Positions 16,609 through 25,435 of a stretch of DNA of 64,000 bases are shown in pieces. Source of the stretch: Pseudobdellovibrionaceae bacterium (GTDB taxonomy: Bacteria; Bdellovibrionota; Bdellovibrionia; Bdellovibrionales; Bdellovibrionaceae). Both the position numbers and the translations under genes were made by a program. The notes beneath the pieces were generated by a model. That model was not told the origin of the DNA. It worked only from the letters and a program-made list of their open reading frames with translations, and made no database searches. Location: contig CANFQX010000018.1 in NCBI GenBank assembly GCA_947449255.1, positions 1 to 64,000 of the forward strand, in the 5' to 3' direction. Within the stretch, counting starts at the first letter, position 1. Every line of letters starts with the position of its first letter.

Positions 16609-17037
16609 TTAGTCGCATTCCTGATTATTGCAACCGCAACTCTGAGTATTGCAACTAGTACCCTCACCAGATGCAGGCTTAGTGGATGGATCGCAATTCC
16701 CTCCTGAACAATTTGGTTCCTTGAGAGTGCCGCCACCACAAGATGCGGAACAATTACCAACCGTCCAAGTGCCCGGATAAGTGGGTGAGCATCCACTCAA
16801 CGACAACGGAGTTTCATTGTTTGGACCTGACACGGTATTAACAAAGGAGTCCCATTCAGCAACACTATTGTTGGGGATAAAATATTTATCGTCTGAGGAA
16901 TTTTTAACAGCATTGCATTTGTCAGAAATGCCCTGCATTTTTGTAGTTTTATTGGCATCAGCATCAAAGTATGAGTTAGCCGCCATTGACTCTTGAAATG
17001 GGATGATTAAGATTATCAAAGACAAAATAAACACCAT
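16609..17037 (-). CDS. Secreted protein with thrombospondin-1-like domain
   Basis: This 142-residue protein has a signal peptide (MVFILSLIILIIPFQESMAA). Its C-terminal cysteine-rich region (about 83-142) reads W-x4-CSASCGGGT, then Cys110, Cys115, Cys129, Cys134 and two more cysteines. The order Trp, CSxSCGGGT and later cysteines is the hallmark of thrombospondin type-1 repeats, which are rare in bacteria and bind proteins or glycans in animals. Its ATG overlaps the stop of the upstream pilin/S74 gene by one base (TAATG), so it is co-translated with that adhesin-like protein. I infer an extracellular binding role. Confidence 0.6.
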   Translation of the reverse strand: MVFILSLIILIIPFQESMAANSYFDADANKTTKMQGISDKCNAVKNSSDDKYFIPNNSVAEWDSFVNTVSGPNNETPLSLSGCSPTYPGTWTVGNCSASCGGGTLKEPNCSGGNCDPSTKPASGEGTSCNTQSCGCNNQECD

Positions 17038-18383
17038 TATTTCCTCGCCTTCAGTAATTCAATTTCTTTTTTTAGTTCATAGATCTGCGTCTGTTGCAGA
17101 TTAATGGCCTCGATGAGTGGCGCCACTAAGTTTCCGTATTCAACAGACTTAAGGCCCGTTGTTGCACTTGTAGAAACGACCTCAGGAAAAACTTTTTCGA
17201 CATCTTGGGCAATAAAGCCCAGATTTATTTTGCTGCTATTTTTCCATTGAAATTGAATACCATGCAATGAGCGAACTCGTTCGAGCACGTCCGGAATATC
17301 CTGGATATTTTTCTTTAATCGCCGATCAGAAGTATATAAGAATCCCTTTGCCGCGACCTTTCCATCCACTTCCAGTTTATTGGAAGTCGGATCCTTACCA
17401 ATTCCGATATTGCCCGAATTGCCGCTGATTCGGAGTGATCCTTTAATAATATTATTATTGTCTGTGGCAGCCAAAAGAACGTCATTCCCAGAATATGACT
17501 GCATTACTGCTCCTCCGTTAGCATTAGCATAGAACGCCGCGAGCTTTTGGTTGCCACTGGATATTCCCAAACCTGTTTGTTTAGAAGTGCTATCCTGTCC
17601 TAAGACCGCTGCGTATCCCGATGAAAATGCGGAAACAATGGTCCCTGGATTGGTATCAAAAATGACCTGAATATCTGTTGCAAGGGTAGTGGCTTGCTTT
17701 CCAACTCCCGCGACCAGAGTTCCGTTAACTTGAAGTGGAAATATTGGGGTTTTCGTATTAATTCCAACATTTCCAACATTGCCGTCGCCATAATAAATAT
17801 CAGCAGAATTTGCCGGTGATTGCTTCCAAAATGAATCTGTTCCGACAAAACTATTGCAGGATAAAATCTTATTATTAGAATCGTAGATCACCATCAGCTT
17901 TATTGTGCTCGCTCCAGGGCCCATTTGCGACGGGCCAATGATGCTGCCGGTTCTAAGGATTTGCAAATACAGGTCTGCGGTTCCCGAATTCGTAACAGCT
18001 GGATTTGGAACCAGGTTTTTAACCTGAAATCCTGCGAACGCAATCAACCCACCACCGTAAGTGGTTCCACCTTGTGAGTTATAACGAATACTGCCTGCCT
18101 TGTCGACTATGGTGTTATTTGAAAATCCGTCCCCGCTCGGATCTTGACCCGAAAAATTTTTTTTGCATGTTGCAGTATCAGCTAATAGCTGTCGAATATC
18201 TAAAACAATATCACGACTGGCAATTGTTGCGGAGATGGCTCTTTGAGATTTAAATACATCCACAAGGGATGAAGTAATAAGTGAAACAACCAACACACCG
18301 ATGGCGGCGGCAACCATAACAGCTATAAGCGTTTCGCCGCGACTATTTCCAAAATTTTTCGACAAAAAAACTAAACTTTGCAT
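17037..18383 (-). CDS. Pilin-like protein fused to a C-terminal S74 intramolecular chaperone
   Basis: Residues 1-45 look like a class III/pseudopilin leader: a polar stretch ending in Gly16, then Glu17-Thr-Leu-Ile and a long hydrophobic helix (AVMVAAAIGVLVVSLI). The middle (about 50-350) is glycine- and beta-rich with phage tail-fibre-like units such as VGINTKTPIFPLQVNG and IGIGKDPTSNKLEVDG. Residues 352-448 are a Peptidase S74 domain with the self-cleavage motif SDRRLKKNI, GFIAQDVEKVFPE, VEYGNLVAPLIEAI and a final coiled coil. S74 domains trimerise fibres and then cut themselves off before the Ser. I infer a trimeric surface fibre whose N-terminus is handled by prepilin peptidase. Such a fusion is unusual. 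Confidence 0.8.
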   Translation of the reverse strand: MQSLVFLSKNFGNSRGETLIAVMVAAAIGVLVVSLITSSLVDVFKSQRAISATIASRDIVLDIRQLLADTATCKKNFSGQDPSGDGFSNNTIVDKAGSIRYNSQGGTTYGGGLIAFAGFQVKNLVPNPAVTNSGTADLYLQILRTGSIIGPSQMGPGASTIKLMVIYDSNNKILSCNSFVGTDSFWKQSPANSADIYYGDGNVGNVGINTKTPIFPLQVNGTLVAGVGKQATTLATDIQVIFDTNPGTIVSAFSSGYAAVLGQDSTSKQTGLGISSGNQKLAAFYANANGGAVMQSYSGNDVLLAATDNNNIIKGSLRISGNSGNIGIGKDPTSNKLEVDGKVAAKGFLYTSDRRLKKNIQDIPDVLERVRSLHGIQFQWKNSSKINLGFIAQDVEKVFPEVVSTSATTGLKSVEYGNLVAPLIEAINLQQTQIYELKKEIELLKARK

Positions 18384-18710
18384 AATACATTATCGATAAT
18401 TTTAGTGAGGAACTCAATACCCTTAGAATAAAAAAATGCCGAAGCTATTTATTAATTAGCATTCTTGATAATCTTGGAGGTCCTACTTATTTTCTCGATA
18501 AATCAATACATTCGATTTGAAAACAAAATTCCTAAAATGAGATTCTCAGTATTCTTTTTGCTTAATAATTAAGTGCTAAAATTCTAGGGTTTATATAGTT
18601 TACCTGTGTTTCAAAACAAGCACATAATCGCCAAGAGAAGCCAATGCCGGCAAAAGCACGGGGCATGTTTTTAAATCGCGTAAAGAAGAAGAACTTATTC
18701 CAAACCCAGA
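18384..18710. other. Gene-free stretch between the pilin/S74 gene and tRNA-Asp
   Basis: AT-rich DNA with no coding frame. It should contain the promoter of the pilin/S74 pair, but I see no clear hexamers. The tRNA terminator lies at its far end. Confidence 0.4.
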
Positions 18711-18742
18711 AAAATAAAAAAGGCAGCCTTTCGGACTGCCTT
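18711..18742 (-). terminator. Rho-independent terminator of tRNA-Asp
   Basis: On the minus strand AAGGCAG and CTGCCTT pair around a 9-base loop and are followed by TTTTTATTTT. It lies about 60 bases after the tRNA 3' end. Confidence 0.75.
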
Positions 18743-18800
18743 GAATATTCTAATTAAATCTGTCACTTAGGCTCTTTCGCCAATTATTCCGAAAAATAAT

Positions 18801-18877
18801 TGGCGGGGTGGACGGGACTCGAACCCGCGGCCTTCCGCGTGACAGGCGGACGTTATAACCAACTTAACTACCACCCC
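18801..18877 (-). tRNA. tRNA-Asp (GTC)
   Basis: The minus strand folds as a standard cloverleaf: acceptor GGGGTGG paired with CCACCCC, D-arm with TAGTTAAGTTGGTTA, anticodon loop CTGTCAC with GTC, T-arm GGGTTCGAGTCCC, discriminator G and an encoded CCA. A good promoter lies just upstream and a terminator just downstream, so it is a single-gene unit. Confidence 0.95.
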
Positions 18878-18896
18878 GCAACGTTTGGGAAAGTCA

Positions 18897-18925
18897 GTTA
18901 TAACTATAGTCGGTTATTCTGACAA
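18897..18925 (-). promoter_or_regulatory. Sigma-70-type promoter of tRNA-Asp
   Basis: On the minus strand TTGTCA and TATAAC are separated by 17 bases. The -10 box ends about 20 bases before the tRNA 5' end. Confidence 0.6.
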
Positions 18926-19007
18926 GAATATTTTTAATTTATTTACGGGACCTCGATGCTCTATGCCTAAACCGAGGGCAAGATCGTCAAGAAATCAGCC
19001 TTTCATA

Positions 19008-19037
19008 TTGGAAATCTTCAAATTTAGGGTCTATAGT
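19008..19037 (+). promoter_or_regulatory. Likely promoter of the metal-binding protein gene
   Basis: TTGGAA and TATAGT lie 18 bases apart, about 30 bases before the ATG and just ahead of the AAGGAG ribosome-binding site. Confidence 0.4.
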
Positions 19038-19065
19038 AGAGGCCTAACCCACAAGGAGTTTAAAA

Positions 19066-19341
19066 ATGAAAAGACTACTTACACTTACTGTCCTTCTTAT
19101 TTCTGCATTAGCTCAAGCTGAAACAACGACTTACAACGTGACCGGCATGCATTGTGGCGATTGCGCAAAAATGATCAAAGAACAAGTCTGCGGCATGACT
19201 GGATTAGATAAATGCGAAGTTTCCATGGGAAAAGTCGTTATTTCTCCTAAAACAGGCGTAACCGTGACTCAAGAACAAGTTCAAACTTTGGTTTCAAAAG
19301 CAGGTGATTACAAAATCACTGGCACAACGACTGGTAAATAG
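19066..19341 (+). CDS. Exported heavy-metal-associated (HMA) domain protein
   Basis: This 91-residue protein has a signal peptide (MKRLLTLTVLLISALAQAE) followed by one HMA domain. Its metal-binding motif GMHCGDC is at about residues 27-33. A second cysteine pair (Cys47 and Cys54) is unusual for CopZ. HMA domains bind Cu(I) or other soft metals and pass them between proteins. With the signal peptide it should act in the periplasm, not in the cytoplasm as CopZ does. No copper ATPase gene is adjacent. A start with AAGGAG at good spacing supports the ATG. Confidence 0.85.
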   Translation: MKRLLTLTVLLISALAQAETTTYNVTGMHCGDCAKMIKEQVCGMTGLDKCEVSMGKVVISPKTGVTVTQEQVQTLVSKAGDYKITGTTTGK

Positions 19342-19360
19342 ACTTAATTCCTCTCAATCA

Positions 19361-19402
19361 AACCCCTCTGTAAAGCAGTTTAAATGCCCGCCGAGGGGTT
19401 TC
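19361..19402 (+). terminator. Hairpin after the HMA gene
   Basis: AACCCCTC pairs with GAGGGGTT across a 24-base loop and is followed by a short T-rich run. It is a plausible, weak terminator. Confidence 0.45.
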
Positions 19403-19487
19403 TAAAGACATCTAGGCCCACACATCGACCTCTTTCGAATCGCCAGCAAGGCCACCCACGAACCCCCTTTAGAATAGGATTTTATTC

Positions 19488-20027
19488 ATGAATAAGCTTT
19501 TTTGGATCGATATGGAGATGACAGGTCTTGATATCGAAAAAGAAGTCATCATTGAAGTCGCTGCTATTGTCACAGACCTTAACTTTGCAGAACTTGAAAC
19601 CTTTGAAACAGTCGTGAAACAGCCACAAAAGTATTTAGACAACATGGATGCCTGGAACAAAGAACATCACAGCAAATCTGGACTTACAGTTAAAGTTCCC
19701 TTTGGAATGGCTGCGGATCAGACCGAAGCTAAACTCGTAGACATGGTCAAAAAGCATTTTCCAGACCCCAAAGATCGCCCCGTACTGGCTGGCAATTCAA
19801 TCATGCAAGATCGTCTCTTCATTAATAAATATATGCCGGATTTTGCGGAAAGACTGCACTACCGAATGGTGGACGTGTCTTCTTGGAAAGTGATTATAAA
19901 TAATAAGTTTAATTATGTTTATGATAAATCTAATAAACACAGAGCGCTCGAAGACATCAGAGAAAGCATTCAAGAACTTCGTCACTATTGTGACAATCTC
20001 AATTTTAAAGTGCCCCGAAAAAATTAA
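19488..20027 (+). CDS. orn: Oligoribonuclease
   Basis: This 179-residue DEDDh 3'-5' exonuclease degrades 2-5-base RNA fragments, including pGpG from c-di-GMP turnover. Exo I is WIDMEMTGLD with the Asp and Glu, Exo II is LAGNSIMQDR, and Exo III has the final His-Asp region in NKHRALEDIRESI. Length and motifs match Orn closely. It is a single gene convergent with ahcY, and its stop lies in the loop of a hairpin. Confidence 0.96.
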   Translation: MNKLFWIDMEMTGLDIEKEVIIEVAAIVTDLNFAELETFETVVKQPQKYLDNMDAWNKEHHSKSGLTVKVPFGMAADQTEAKLVDMVKKHFPDPKDRPVLAGNSIMQDRLFINKYMPDFAERLHYRMVDVSSWKVIINNKFNYVYDKSNKHRALEDIRESIQELRHYCDNLNFKVPRKN

Positions 20028-20039
20028 TTTCGAGGCACT
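20009..20039. terminator. Hairpin at the orn/ahcY junction
   Basis: AGTGCCCCGAAA pairs with TTTCGAGGCACT around a loop holding the orn stop codon, with one mismatch. It could serve both convergent transcripts. Neither strand has a long T-run right after it. Confidence 0.4.
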
Positions 20040-20105
20040 CTATAGATCTAAATCTTTTTAGACCAGACCAACAAAACAGTTCATTGGACTTACTTTAGGT
20101 AAGTC

Positions 20106-21536
20106 CTAGTAACGATAATGTTCTGGTTTGAATGGACCGTTCTGGTTCATATGCAAATATTTAGCTTGTTTTTGGTTTAATTTAGTCAATTTCACACCTA
20201 ATTTTCCAAGGTGAAGTGCTGCCACTTTTTCATCAAGATGTTTTGGCAAACGGTAAATCGCAACTTTTTGATACTTGCTGCGATTATTGTATAAGTCCAT
20301 TTGAGCCAAAACTTGATTCGTGAACGAATTGCTCATCACAAAACTTGGATGTCCCGTAGCACAACCCAGATTCACAAGGCGACCTTTTGCAAGAATGATG
20401 ATTTGTTTACCATTTTTCAAAGTATGGATGTCGACTTGAGGCTTAACTTCACGCATTTTTGAATTTTTATTCAACCATGCCATATCAATTTCAATATCGA
20501 AATGACCGATATTGCAAACGATGGCGTTATTTTTCATTGCCGCAAAGTGTTTCTCTGTGATGATATCGCAACAGCCCGTCGCTGTAACAAAGATATCTCC
20601 CAGCTTCGCTGCTTCATCCATTGTTGTAACTTCAAAACCTTCCATTGCAGCCTGAAGGGCACAGATTGGATCGATCTCAGTAATCAACACGCGAGCCCCA
20701 AGACCACGCAATGAGTGTGCTGAACCCTTACCTACGTCTCCATAACCAGCAACAACTGAAATTTTTCCAGCAACCATCACATCCGTAGCGCGTTTGATTC
20801 CGTCAGCCAAGGACTCGCGGCAACCATAAAGGTTGTCAAATTTTGTTTTCGTCACAGAATCATTGATGTTGATTGCCGGAACTTTTAATTTTCCGTTCTT
20901 TAACATCACTTCAAGATTATGAACGCCTGTTGTTGTCTCTTCAGATATACCGATAATTTTTTTAAGTTCTTTTGCAAATCGAGGCTCATGCATCATGTTG
21001 GTTAAATCACCACCATCATCAAGGATCATATTGAATCCTTCTTTACCCCAACCAACGATGGATTGCTCAATACACCAGCTAAACTCCTCTTCAGTTAAAC
21101 CCTTCCAAGCAAAAACTGGAATTCCAGCTGCTGCCATTGCAACAGCTGCATGATCTTGAGTTGAGAAAATATTGCAAGAAGACCAACGAATCTCAGCACC
21201 CAAGTCAATGAGTGTCTCGATCAAAACAGCTGTTTGAATTGTCATATGCAGACATCCAGCTATTTTTGCGCCTTTCAATGGCTGTTGTTTTTTATACTCT
21301 TTACGAAGAGACATCAAACCTGGCATTTCAATTTCTGCCATTTTAATTTCTTCACGGCCCCAAGTTGCTAATTTAGCAAAAACCTCTGGATTCTCCATTG
21401 CTTCTTTGCAGACTTTATAATCCAAAGTTGAAACGGCAGTTGAAGGTTTTGTAATTTCTTTTGTCATAGCCACTTTAACTGGCTTCATGTTTTTTTTCAT
21501 GGCTGACTTTCCATTTGTAGTTGTTGTTAGTGACAT
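20106..21536 (-). CDS. ahcY: S-adenosylhomocysteinase
   Basis: This 476-residue enzyme hydrolyses S-adenosylhomocysteine to adenosine and homocysteine, clearing the product inhibitor of methyltransferases. The NAD-binding loop [12 protein letters not shown] is present, as are the substrate stretches [40 protein letters not shown] and the C-terminal PFKPEHYRY. The N-terminus has about 35 extra residues rich in Lys and Thr before the conserved YKV; an AGAGGG at good spacing supports the first ATG. It is transcribed alone. Confidence 0.97.
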   Translation of the reverse strand: MSLTTTTNGKSAMKKNMKPVKVAMTKEITKPSTAVSTLDYKVCKEAMENPEVFAKLATWGREEIKMAEIEMPGLMSLRKEYKKQQPLKGAKIAGCLHMTIQTAVLIETLIDLGAEIRWSSCNIFSTQDHAAVAMAAAGIPVFAWKGLTEEEFSWCIEQSIVGWGKEGFNMILDDGGDLTNMMHEPRFAKELKKIIGISEETTTGVHNLEVMLKNGKLKVPAININDSVTKTKFDNLYGCRESLADGIKRATDVMVAGKISVVAGYGDVGKGSAHSLRGLGARVLITEIDPICALQAAMEGFEVTTMDEAAKLGDIFVTATGCCDIITEKHFAAMKNNAIVCNIGHFDIEIDMAWLNKNSKMREVKPQVDIHTLKNGKQIIILAKGRLVNLGCATGHPSFVMSNSFTNQVLAQMDLYNNRSKYQKVAIYRLPKHLDEKVAALHLGKLGVKLTKLNQKQAKYLHMNQNGPFKPEHYRY

Positions 21537-21627
21537 TTATTTATCCCTCTTTTTTTTGATATTCTATTAAATACCTTAAATAAAAATTTTGTCTCTTCTA
21601 AGTCTGCAGCCTGGATCAAATCTGGGC

Positions 21628-22389
21628 TTATTGCAGAGTCAGAATCTCATATCCAGCATCAGTCACAAGAATGGTGTGCTCAAACTGAGCTGACAACAAT
21701 CCATCAGCTGTATTGTAATACTTAATATTAGAACCATGGATATTGTATTCGATAATCTCATCTGTGCCCTGGTTGACCATAGGCTCTACCGTAATACAAT
21801 GAAATGGAATCAAACGATCCCCTTTTCCCTTTTTCCCAAACGAAGGTACGAAAGGTTCTTCATGGAATTTTCTACCTACACCATGCCCACCAATTTCTTT
21901 GACTGCTGAGTATCCCTTGCGCGTCACAAGCTTATTGATTTCAAATCCAATATCACCGGTAAAGCCCATGGGAGTGATAGCCTCAATCCCCTTATCTCTG
22001 GCCATCATCGCTGTTTCAACTAGATCTTTGGCCTCAGCGGAAACTTCTCCAATCATATACATTTTTGAAGTGTCACCAAAAAAGCCATCAATTAAAGAAG
22101 TGACATCAACATTGATGATATCGCCTTCTCTCAAAATTGAGCTGTCAGGAAGTCCATGACAGACAACTTGATTGATCGAAGTGCAGGTATATTTAGGATA
22201 ACCATGATAGCCTATGCAAGCTGAAATGGCTCCCCGAGAAAGCATATAGTCATTCGCAAGATCATCAATCTCTTGAGTGGTGAGCCCCACTTTTATATAC
22301 TTATCCAAGTAGGTTAATGTATCGGCTGCTATTCGGCAGGCCACTGTCATTTTTTTGATCTCTTCTCGAGATAACGGCTTAATTCCCAT
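21628..22389 (-). CDS. map: Methionine aminopeptidase, type I
   Basis: This 253-residue metalloenzyme removes the initiator Met from new proteins. The metal ligands are in place: Asp in NVDVTSLIDGFFGDTSKMY, His in EIGGHGVGRKFHEEP, Glu in TVEPM and the last Glu in FEHTILVT. It lies 90 bases upstream of ahcY on the same strand and away from the ribosomal cluster, where map often sits next to adk in other bacteria. Confidence 0.96.
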   Translation of the reverse strand: MGIKPLSREEIKKMTVACRIAADTLTYLDKYIKVGLTTQEIDDLANDYMLSRGAISACIGYHGYPKYTCTSINQVVCHGLPDSSILREGDIINVDVTSLIDGFFGDTSKMYMIGEVSAEAKDLVETAMMARDKGIEAITPMGFTGDIGFEINKLVTRKGYSAVKEIGGHGVGRKFHEEPFVPSFGKKGKGDRLIPFHCITVEPMVNQGTDEIIEYNIHGSNIKYYNTADGLLSAQFEHTILVTDAGYEILTLQ

Positions 22390-22472
22390 AAAACTAGGTA
22401 TAACATAAGAATGTTATGAGTCAAAGACGGTCTTCATCCAGGCTCTTGTATGCACTGCTTAACCCAGAATGC

Positions 22473-22500
22473 AAAAAACCCCAGGATTTTCACCCTGGGG
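22473..22500 (-). terminator. Rho-independent terminator of the SWIB gene
   Basis: On the minus strand CCCCAGG and CCTGGGG pair around an 8-base loop and are followed by TTTTTT. It lies 40 bases after the SWIB-gene stop. Confidence 0.8.
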
Positions 22501-22540
22501 TTCGATATTTCAACTCAATAGAGCTAAACTCGTTCTAAGA

Positions 22541-22984
22541 CTATTTCAAGTGCTTAGAAACCAATTTAGTCATATCAAACATAGAAACAGTCGTTTTTCC
22601 ACCGAAAACTTCTTTAAGTTTTGCATCAGCGTTGATGTTTCTTCTGTTTTTAGAATCTTGAAGATTGTTCTTTTTGATGTAAGCCCAAAGTTTTTTAACA
22701 ACTTCAGTGCGTGGAAGTGGAGAAGCACCTACAACTGCTGCCAAAGCTGCAGATGGAGTCAAAGCTTTCATGAAAGCTGCGTTTGGTTTACGAGCTGTTT
22801 TTGCTTTAGGAGCTTTTGCTTCTTTTGCTTTAGGAGCAGCTTTAGGAGCTTTTGCTTCTTTTGCTTTAGGAGCAGCTTTTTTAGGAGCAGCAGCTTTTTT
22901 AGGAGCAGCAGTTTTTTTAGTTGCAACTGCTTTTTTAGGAGCAGCAGCTTTTTTTGTAGTAGCTTTTTTTGCGGCTTTTGCCAT
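22541..22984 (-). CDS. Histone H1-like tail with SWIB domain
   Basis: Residues 1-62 are an almost pure Lys/Ala/Pro tail (repeats of KKAAAPKK and PKAKEAKA), as in bacterial histone H1-like proteins. Residues about 75-147 are a SWIB/MDM2-type domain with PLPRTEVVKKLWAYIKKNNL, NINADAKLKEVF and SMFDMTKLVSKHL. SWIB domains are typical of eukaryotic chromatin remodellers and of chlamydial proteins. I infer a nucleoid-associated DNA-binding protein, perhaps used in chromosome compaction. It has its own terminator and a divergent neighbour. Confidence 0.85.
   Translation of the reverse strand: MAKAAKKATTKKAAAPKKAVATKKTAAPKKAAAPKKAAPKAKEAKAPKAAPKAKEAKAPKAKTARKPNAAFMKALTPSAALAAVVGASPLPRTEVVKKLWAYIKKNNLQDSKNRRNINADAKLKEVFGGKTTVSMFDMTKLVSKHLK
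22806..22877. repeat. 36-bp in-frame tandem duplication inside the SWIB gene
   Basis: Two identical 36-base copies (22806-22841 and 22842-22877) encode a 12-residue unit built on AKEAKAPK in the lysine-rich tail. Such repeats can expand or contract by slippage and change tail length without a frameshift. Confidence 0.75.
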
Positions 22985-23249
22985 TCGTCGTTCCTCCGTT
23001 AGGATTTATTTTTATACATCGAAAATCTATATTTGATTTACCTAATGAACTTAGTGTGTATCTAAGTCCAGGTGTTTGTCCAAAAAAAAATGAGAGTAAA
23101 CTTATTTTTTTTCATTTTTCTCTCTGAAATGTCCTATTTCTATGGGGAAAATGTGTTTTTTCCCTTTAAAACCAAGTCTATCAGCAATTTTTCTCTCTGA
23201 AAAACATCTCTAGACTCATGAAATCTGCAGAGACTCCGAATATAAACTC

Positions 23250-23672
23250 ATGAGTTTTCAAGCAAGCTTCAAGCAAATTCTCAAAAAAAAACTCAACCAA
23301 GAACAGTCCTTTGAAGTTGAAGAGCCCACCTTTACCCAGTCTGAAAAAAGCCTAGATCCCTCGCACCTAGCCTATTTGATAGGAAATATCGGAAGACTTT
23401 CAAACCTCCATCGAGGTGGCTACCCACCACCAAAAATACGCCCTGTAAGAAAAGCGCACAATCTTTCAGAACTGCAACGTCAATCCTATGACTTTTTTAG
23501 AAAATGGGTTCATGGTTTTTCTGATGCGTTTACTGAGCCAGAATTAAAAAAAGCCTTTCGTCAGGCAGCCATTGTTTTGCATCCAGACCAAGGGGGCAAT
23601 ACTGTGTTATTTATTGAACTCAAAGGACACTTAGAAATCCTCAAAGTTCTCTTTGATAAACCCCCACAATAA
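23250..23672 (+). CDS. Small protein with C-terminal J domain
   Basis: This 140-residue protein ends in a J domain (about 75-140): FFRKWVHGF, LKKAFRQAAIVLHPDQGG with the essential HPD and then a final helix. J domains stimulate DnaK-type ATPases. The N-terminal 70 residues are charged and low in complexity, without the Gly/Phe or zinc regions of DnaJ, so it is a dedicated co-chaperone. It has no signal peptide. The partner Hsp70 is not in the window. Confidence 0.75.
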   Translation: MSFQASFKQILKKKLNQEQSFEVEEPTFTQSEKSLDPSHLAYLIGNIGRLSNLHRGGYPPPKIRPVRKAHNLSELQRQSYDFFRKWVHGFSDAFTEPELKKAFRQAAIVLHPDQGGNTVLFIELKGHLEILKVLFDKPPQ

Positions 23673-23716
23673 GACCAGACAAAGCAACTTTATAAAAATA
23701 CTAAGCTATATATATG

Positions 23717-23744
23717 AAAAAACCCCGTGGAAGCGGGGTTTTTT
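23717..23744. terminator. Bidirectional terminator between the J-domain gene and ettA
   Basis: AACCCCG and CGGGGTT pair around a 6-base loop with A-runs on the left and T-runs on the right, so it serves both convergent genes. Confidence 0.75.
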
Positions 23745-23764
23745 CATATTCAAATAAATTTCTT

Positions 23765-25435
23765 TTAGATCATTTTAAAGCGAATCCGCTTGGGACCTGC
23801 ATTCTCTCCCAAACGCTTTTTTCTATCTTCCTCATATTCAGAAAAATTGCCAGGGAAGAATTCAATTTTCGACTCCCCTTCAAACGCCATAATATGTGTA
23901 CAGACGCGATCTAGAAACCAACGGTCATGGGAAATGACAACTGCTGATCCACCAAACTCCAAGAGTGCCTCTTCTAGCGCTCTCATTGTATTGACGTCCA
24001 AATCATTCGTTGGCTCATCCAAAAGCAAAAGATTTGCACCCTCTTTTAGAATTTTAGCCATATTGACACGATTTCTTTCTCCTCCAGAAAGCTGACCTAC
24101 CTTTTTTTGCTGATCACTTCCTGAGAAATTAAACCATGAAACATACTGTCTTGAAAGTATCTCACGGGTCCCTAACTGAATGACATCCGCTCCACCAGAA
24201 AGCTCTTCATAAATAGTTTTATTTGGATCTAAGGTTTCACGAGTTTGATCTACATAGGCAATCTTAACAGTCTCACCAACTTTAAAACTTCCTTTATCAG
24301 CAGATTCTTTTCCAGTAATCATCCTGAACAAAGTTGATTTTCCAACACCATTTGGCCCAATAACACCAACAATAGCACCTTTTGGAATTGTGAAAGTCAC
24401 GTCATCCAACAAGGCCTTATGGTCATAAGCTTTAGTGATGCTGTTTGCTTCAATGACGATATCGCCTAAACGAGGTCCTGGAGGAATATAGATAGACATC
24501 TCTTGAATTTTTTCAGGCGACGCTTCTTTTAATAGGTTTTCATAATTTGAAATTCGAGCTTTTGATTTTGCCTGACGAGCTTTTGCTCCCTGCCGAATCC
24601 AATCTAACTCTCGTTCTAAAGTTCTGGCCTTTCGGACTTGATCCTTTTGTTCCACTGCGGAACGCTTGTCTTTTTGTTCTAACCATGACGTGTAATTGCC
24701 TTTCCAAGGAATTCCCTCGCCACGATCTAACTCCAAAATCCAGCCAGCGACATTATCTAAAAAGTAACGATCATGTGTGACGGCAATAACGGTCCCTGGA
24801 AACTTAGACAAATACTGCTCAAGCCATGCCACAGATTCTGCATCAAGATGATTTGTAGGTTCATCAAGAAGTAAAATATCAGGTTCCGACATGATTAATC
24901 GTGCCAAAGCTACACGTCGTTTTTCACCACCGGAAAGGTGCGTGACGGCCATCTCCCCATCAGGACAGCGAAGTGCGTCCATGACGATCTCAATTTTTTG
25001 ATCCACATCCCAAGCATCCAAAGTCTCAAGTTTCTCTTGTATTAGACCTTGTTTGTCGATGAGCTTATTCATTTCATCAGGATCTAAATCAGGATCACTA
25101 AATTTTTCATTGATAGCGTTGTACTCTTTCATGAGCTTAGGCAATTCACCCATGCCTGCAAAAATATTTTCTTTGACAGTCATGGTCTCATCTAACTTTG
25201 GTTCTTGCTCAAAGTAGCCTACCTTCATTGTCTTGGATGGGAAGGCTTCACCAATAAAGTCCTTATCAACACCTGCCATAATTTTAAGCAAGGTCGATTT
25301 CCCTGAGCCATTTAAACCCAAAACTCCGATTTTTGCGCCATAAAAGTAAGAAAGATAAATATCCTTTAAAACGAAACGATTTGGAGGATATACTTTACTT
25401 ACACCCTTCATTGTGTAGATAATCTCTTGAGACAT
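23765..25435 (-). CDS. ettA: Energy-dependent translational throttle protein (ABC-F)
   Basis: This 556-residue ABC-F ATPase matches EttA in length and order. It has Walker A GLNGSGKST, signature LSGGEKRRV and Walker B LLLDEPTNHLD in the first half, a linker with KARTLERELDWIRQGAKARQAK, and GPNGVGKST, LSGGERNRV and LLLDEPTNDLD in the second. EttA binds the ribosomal E site and slows the first elongation step when ATP is low. It is a single gene ending at a bidirectional terminator. Confidence 0.95.
   Translation of the reverse strand: MSQEIIYTMKGVSKVYPPNRFVLKDIYLSYFYGAKIGVLGLNGSGKSTLLKIMAGVDKDFIGEAFPSKTMKVGYFEQEPKLDETMTVKENIFAGMGELPKLMKEYNAINEKFSDPDLDPDEMNKLIDKQGLIQEKLETLDAWDVDQKIEIVMDALRCPDGEMAVTHLSGGEKRRVALARLIMSEPDILLLDEPTNHLDAESVAWLEQYLSKFPGTVIAVTHDRYFLDNVAGWILELDRGEGIPWKGNYTSWLEQKDKRSAVEQKDQVRKARTLERELDWIRQGAKARQAKSKARISNYENLLKEASPEKIQEMSIYIPPGPRLGDIVIEANSITKAYDHKALLDDVTFTIPKGAIVGVIGPNGVGKSTLFRMITGKESADKGSFKVGETVKIAYVDQTRETLDPNKTIYEELSGGADVIQLGTREILSRQYVSWFNFSGSDQQKKVGQLSGGERNRVNMAKILKEGANLLLLDEPTNDLDVNTMRALEEALLEFGGSAVVISHDRWFLDRVCTHIMAFEGESKIEFFPGNFSEYEEDRKKRLGENAGPKRIRFKMI

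Noticed and set aside
22469-23002. A long plus-strand frame opposite the SWIB gene, rich in Phe/Cys/Ser/Arg.
   Set aside because: It is the antisense shadow of the lysine/alanine-rich tail; codon composition and the SWIB match support the minus strand.
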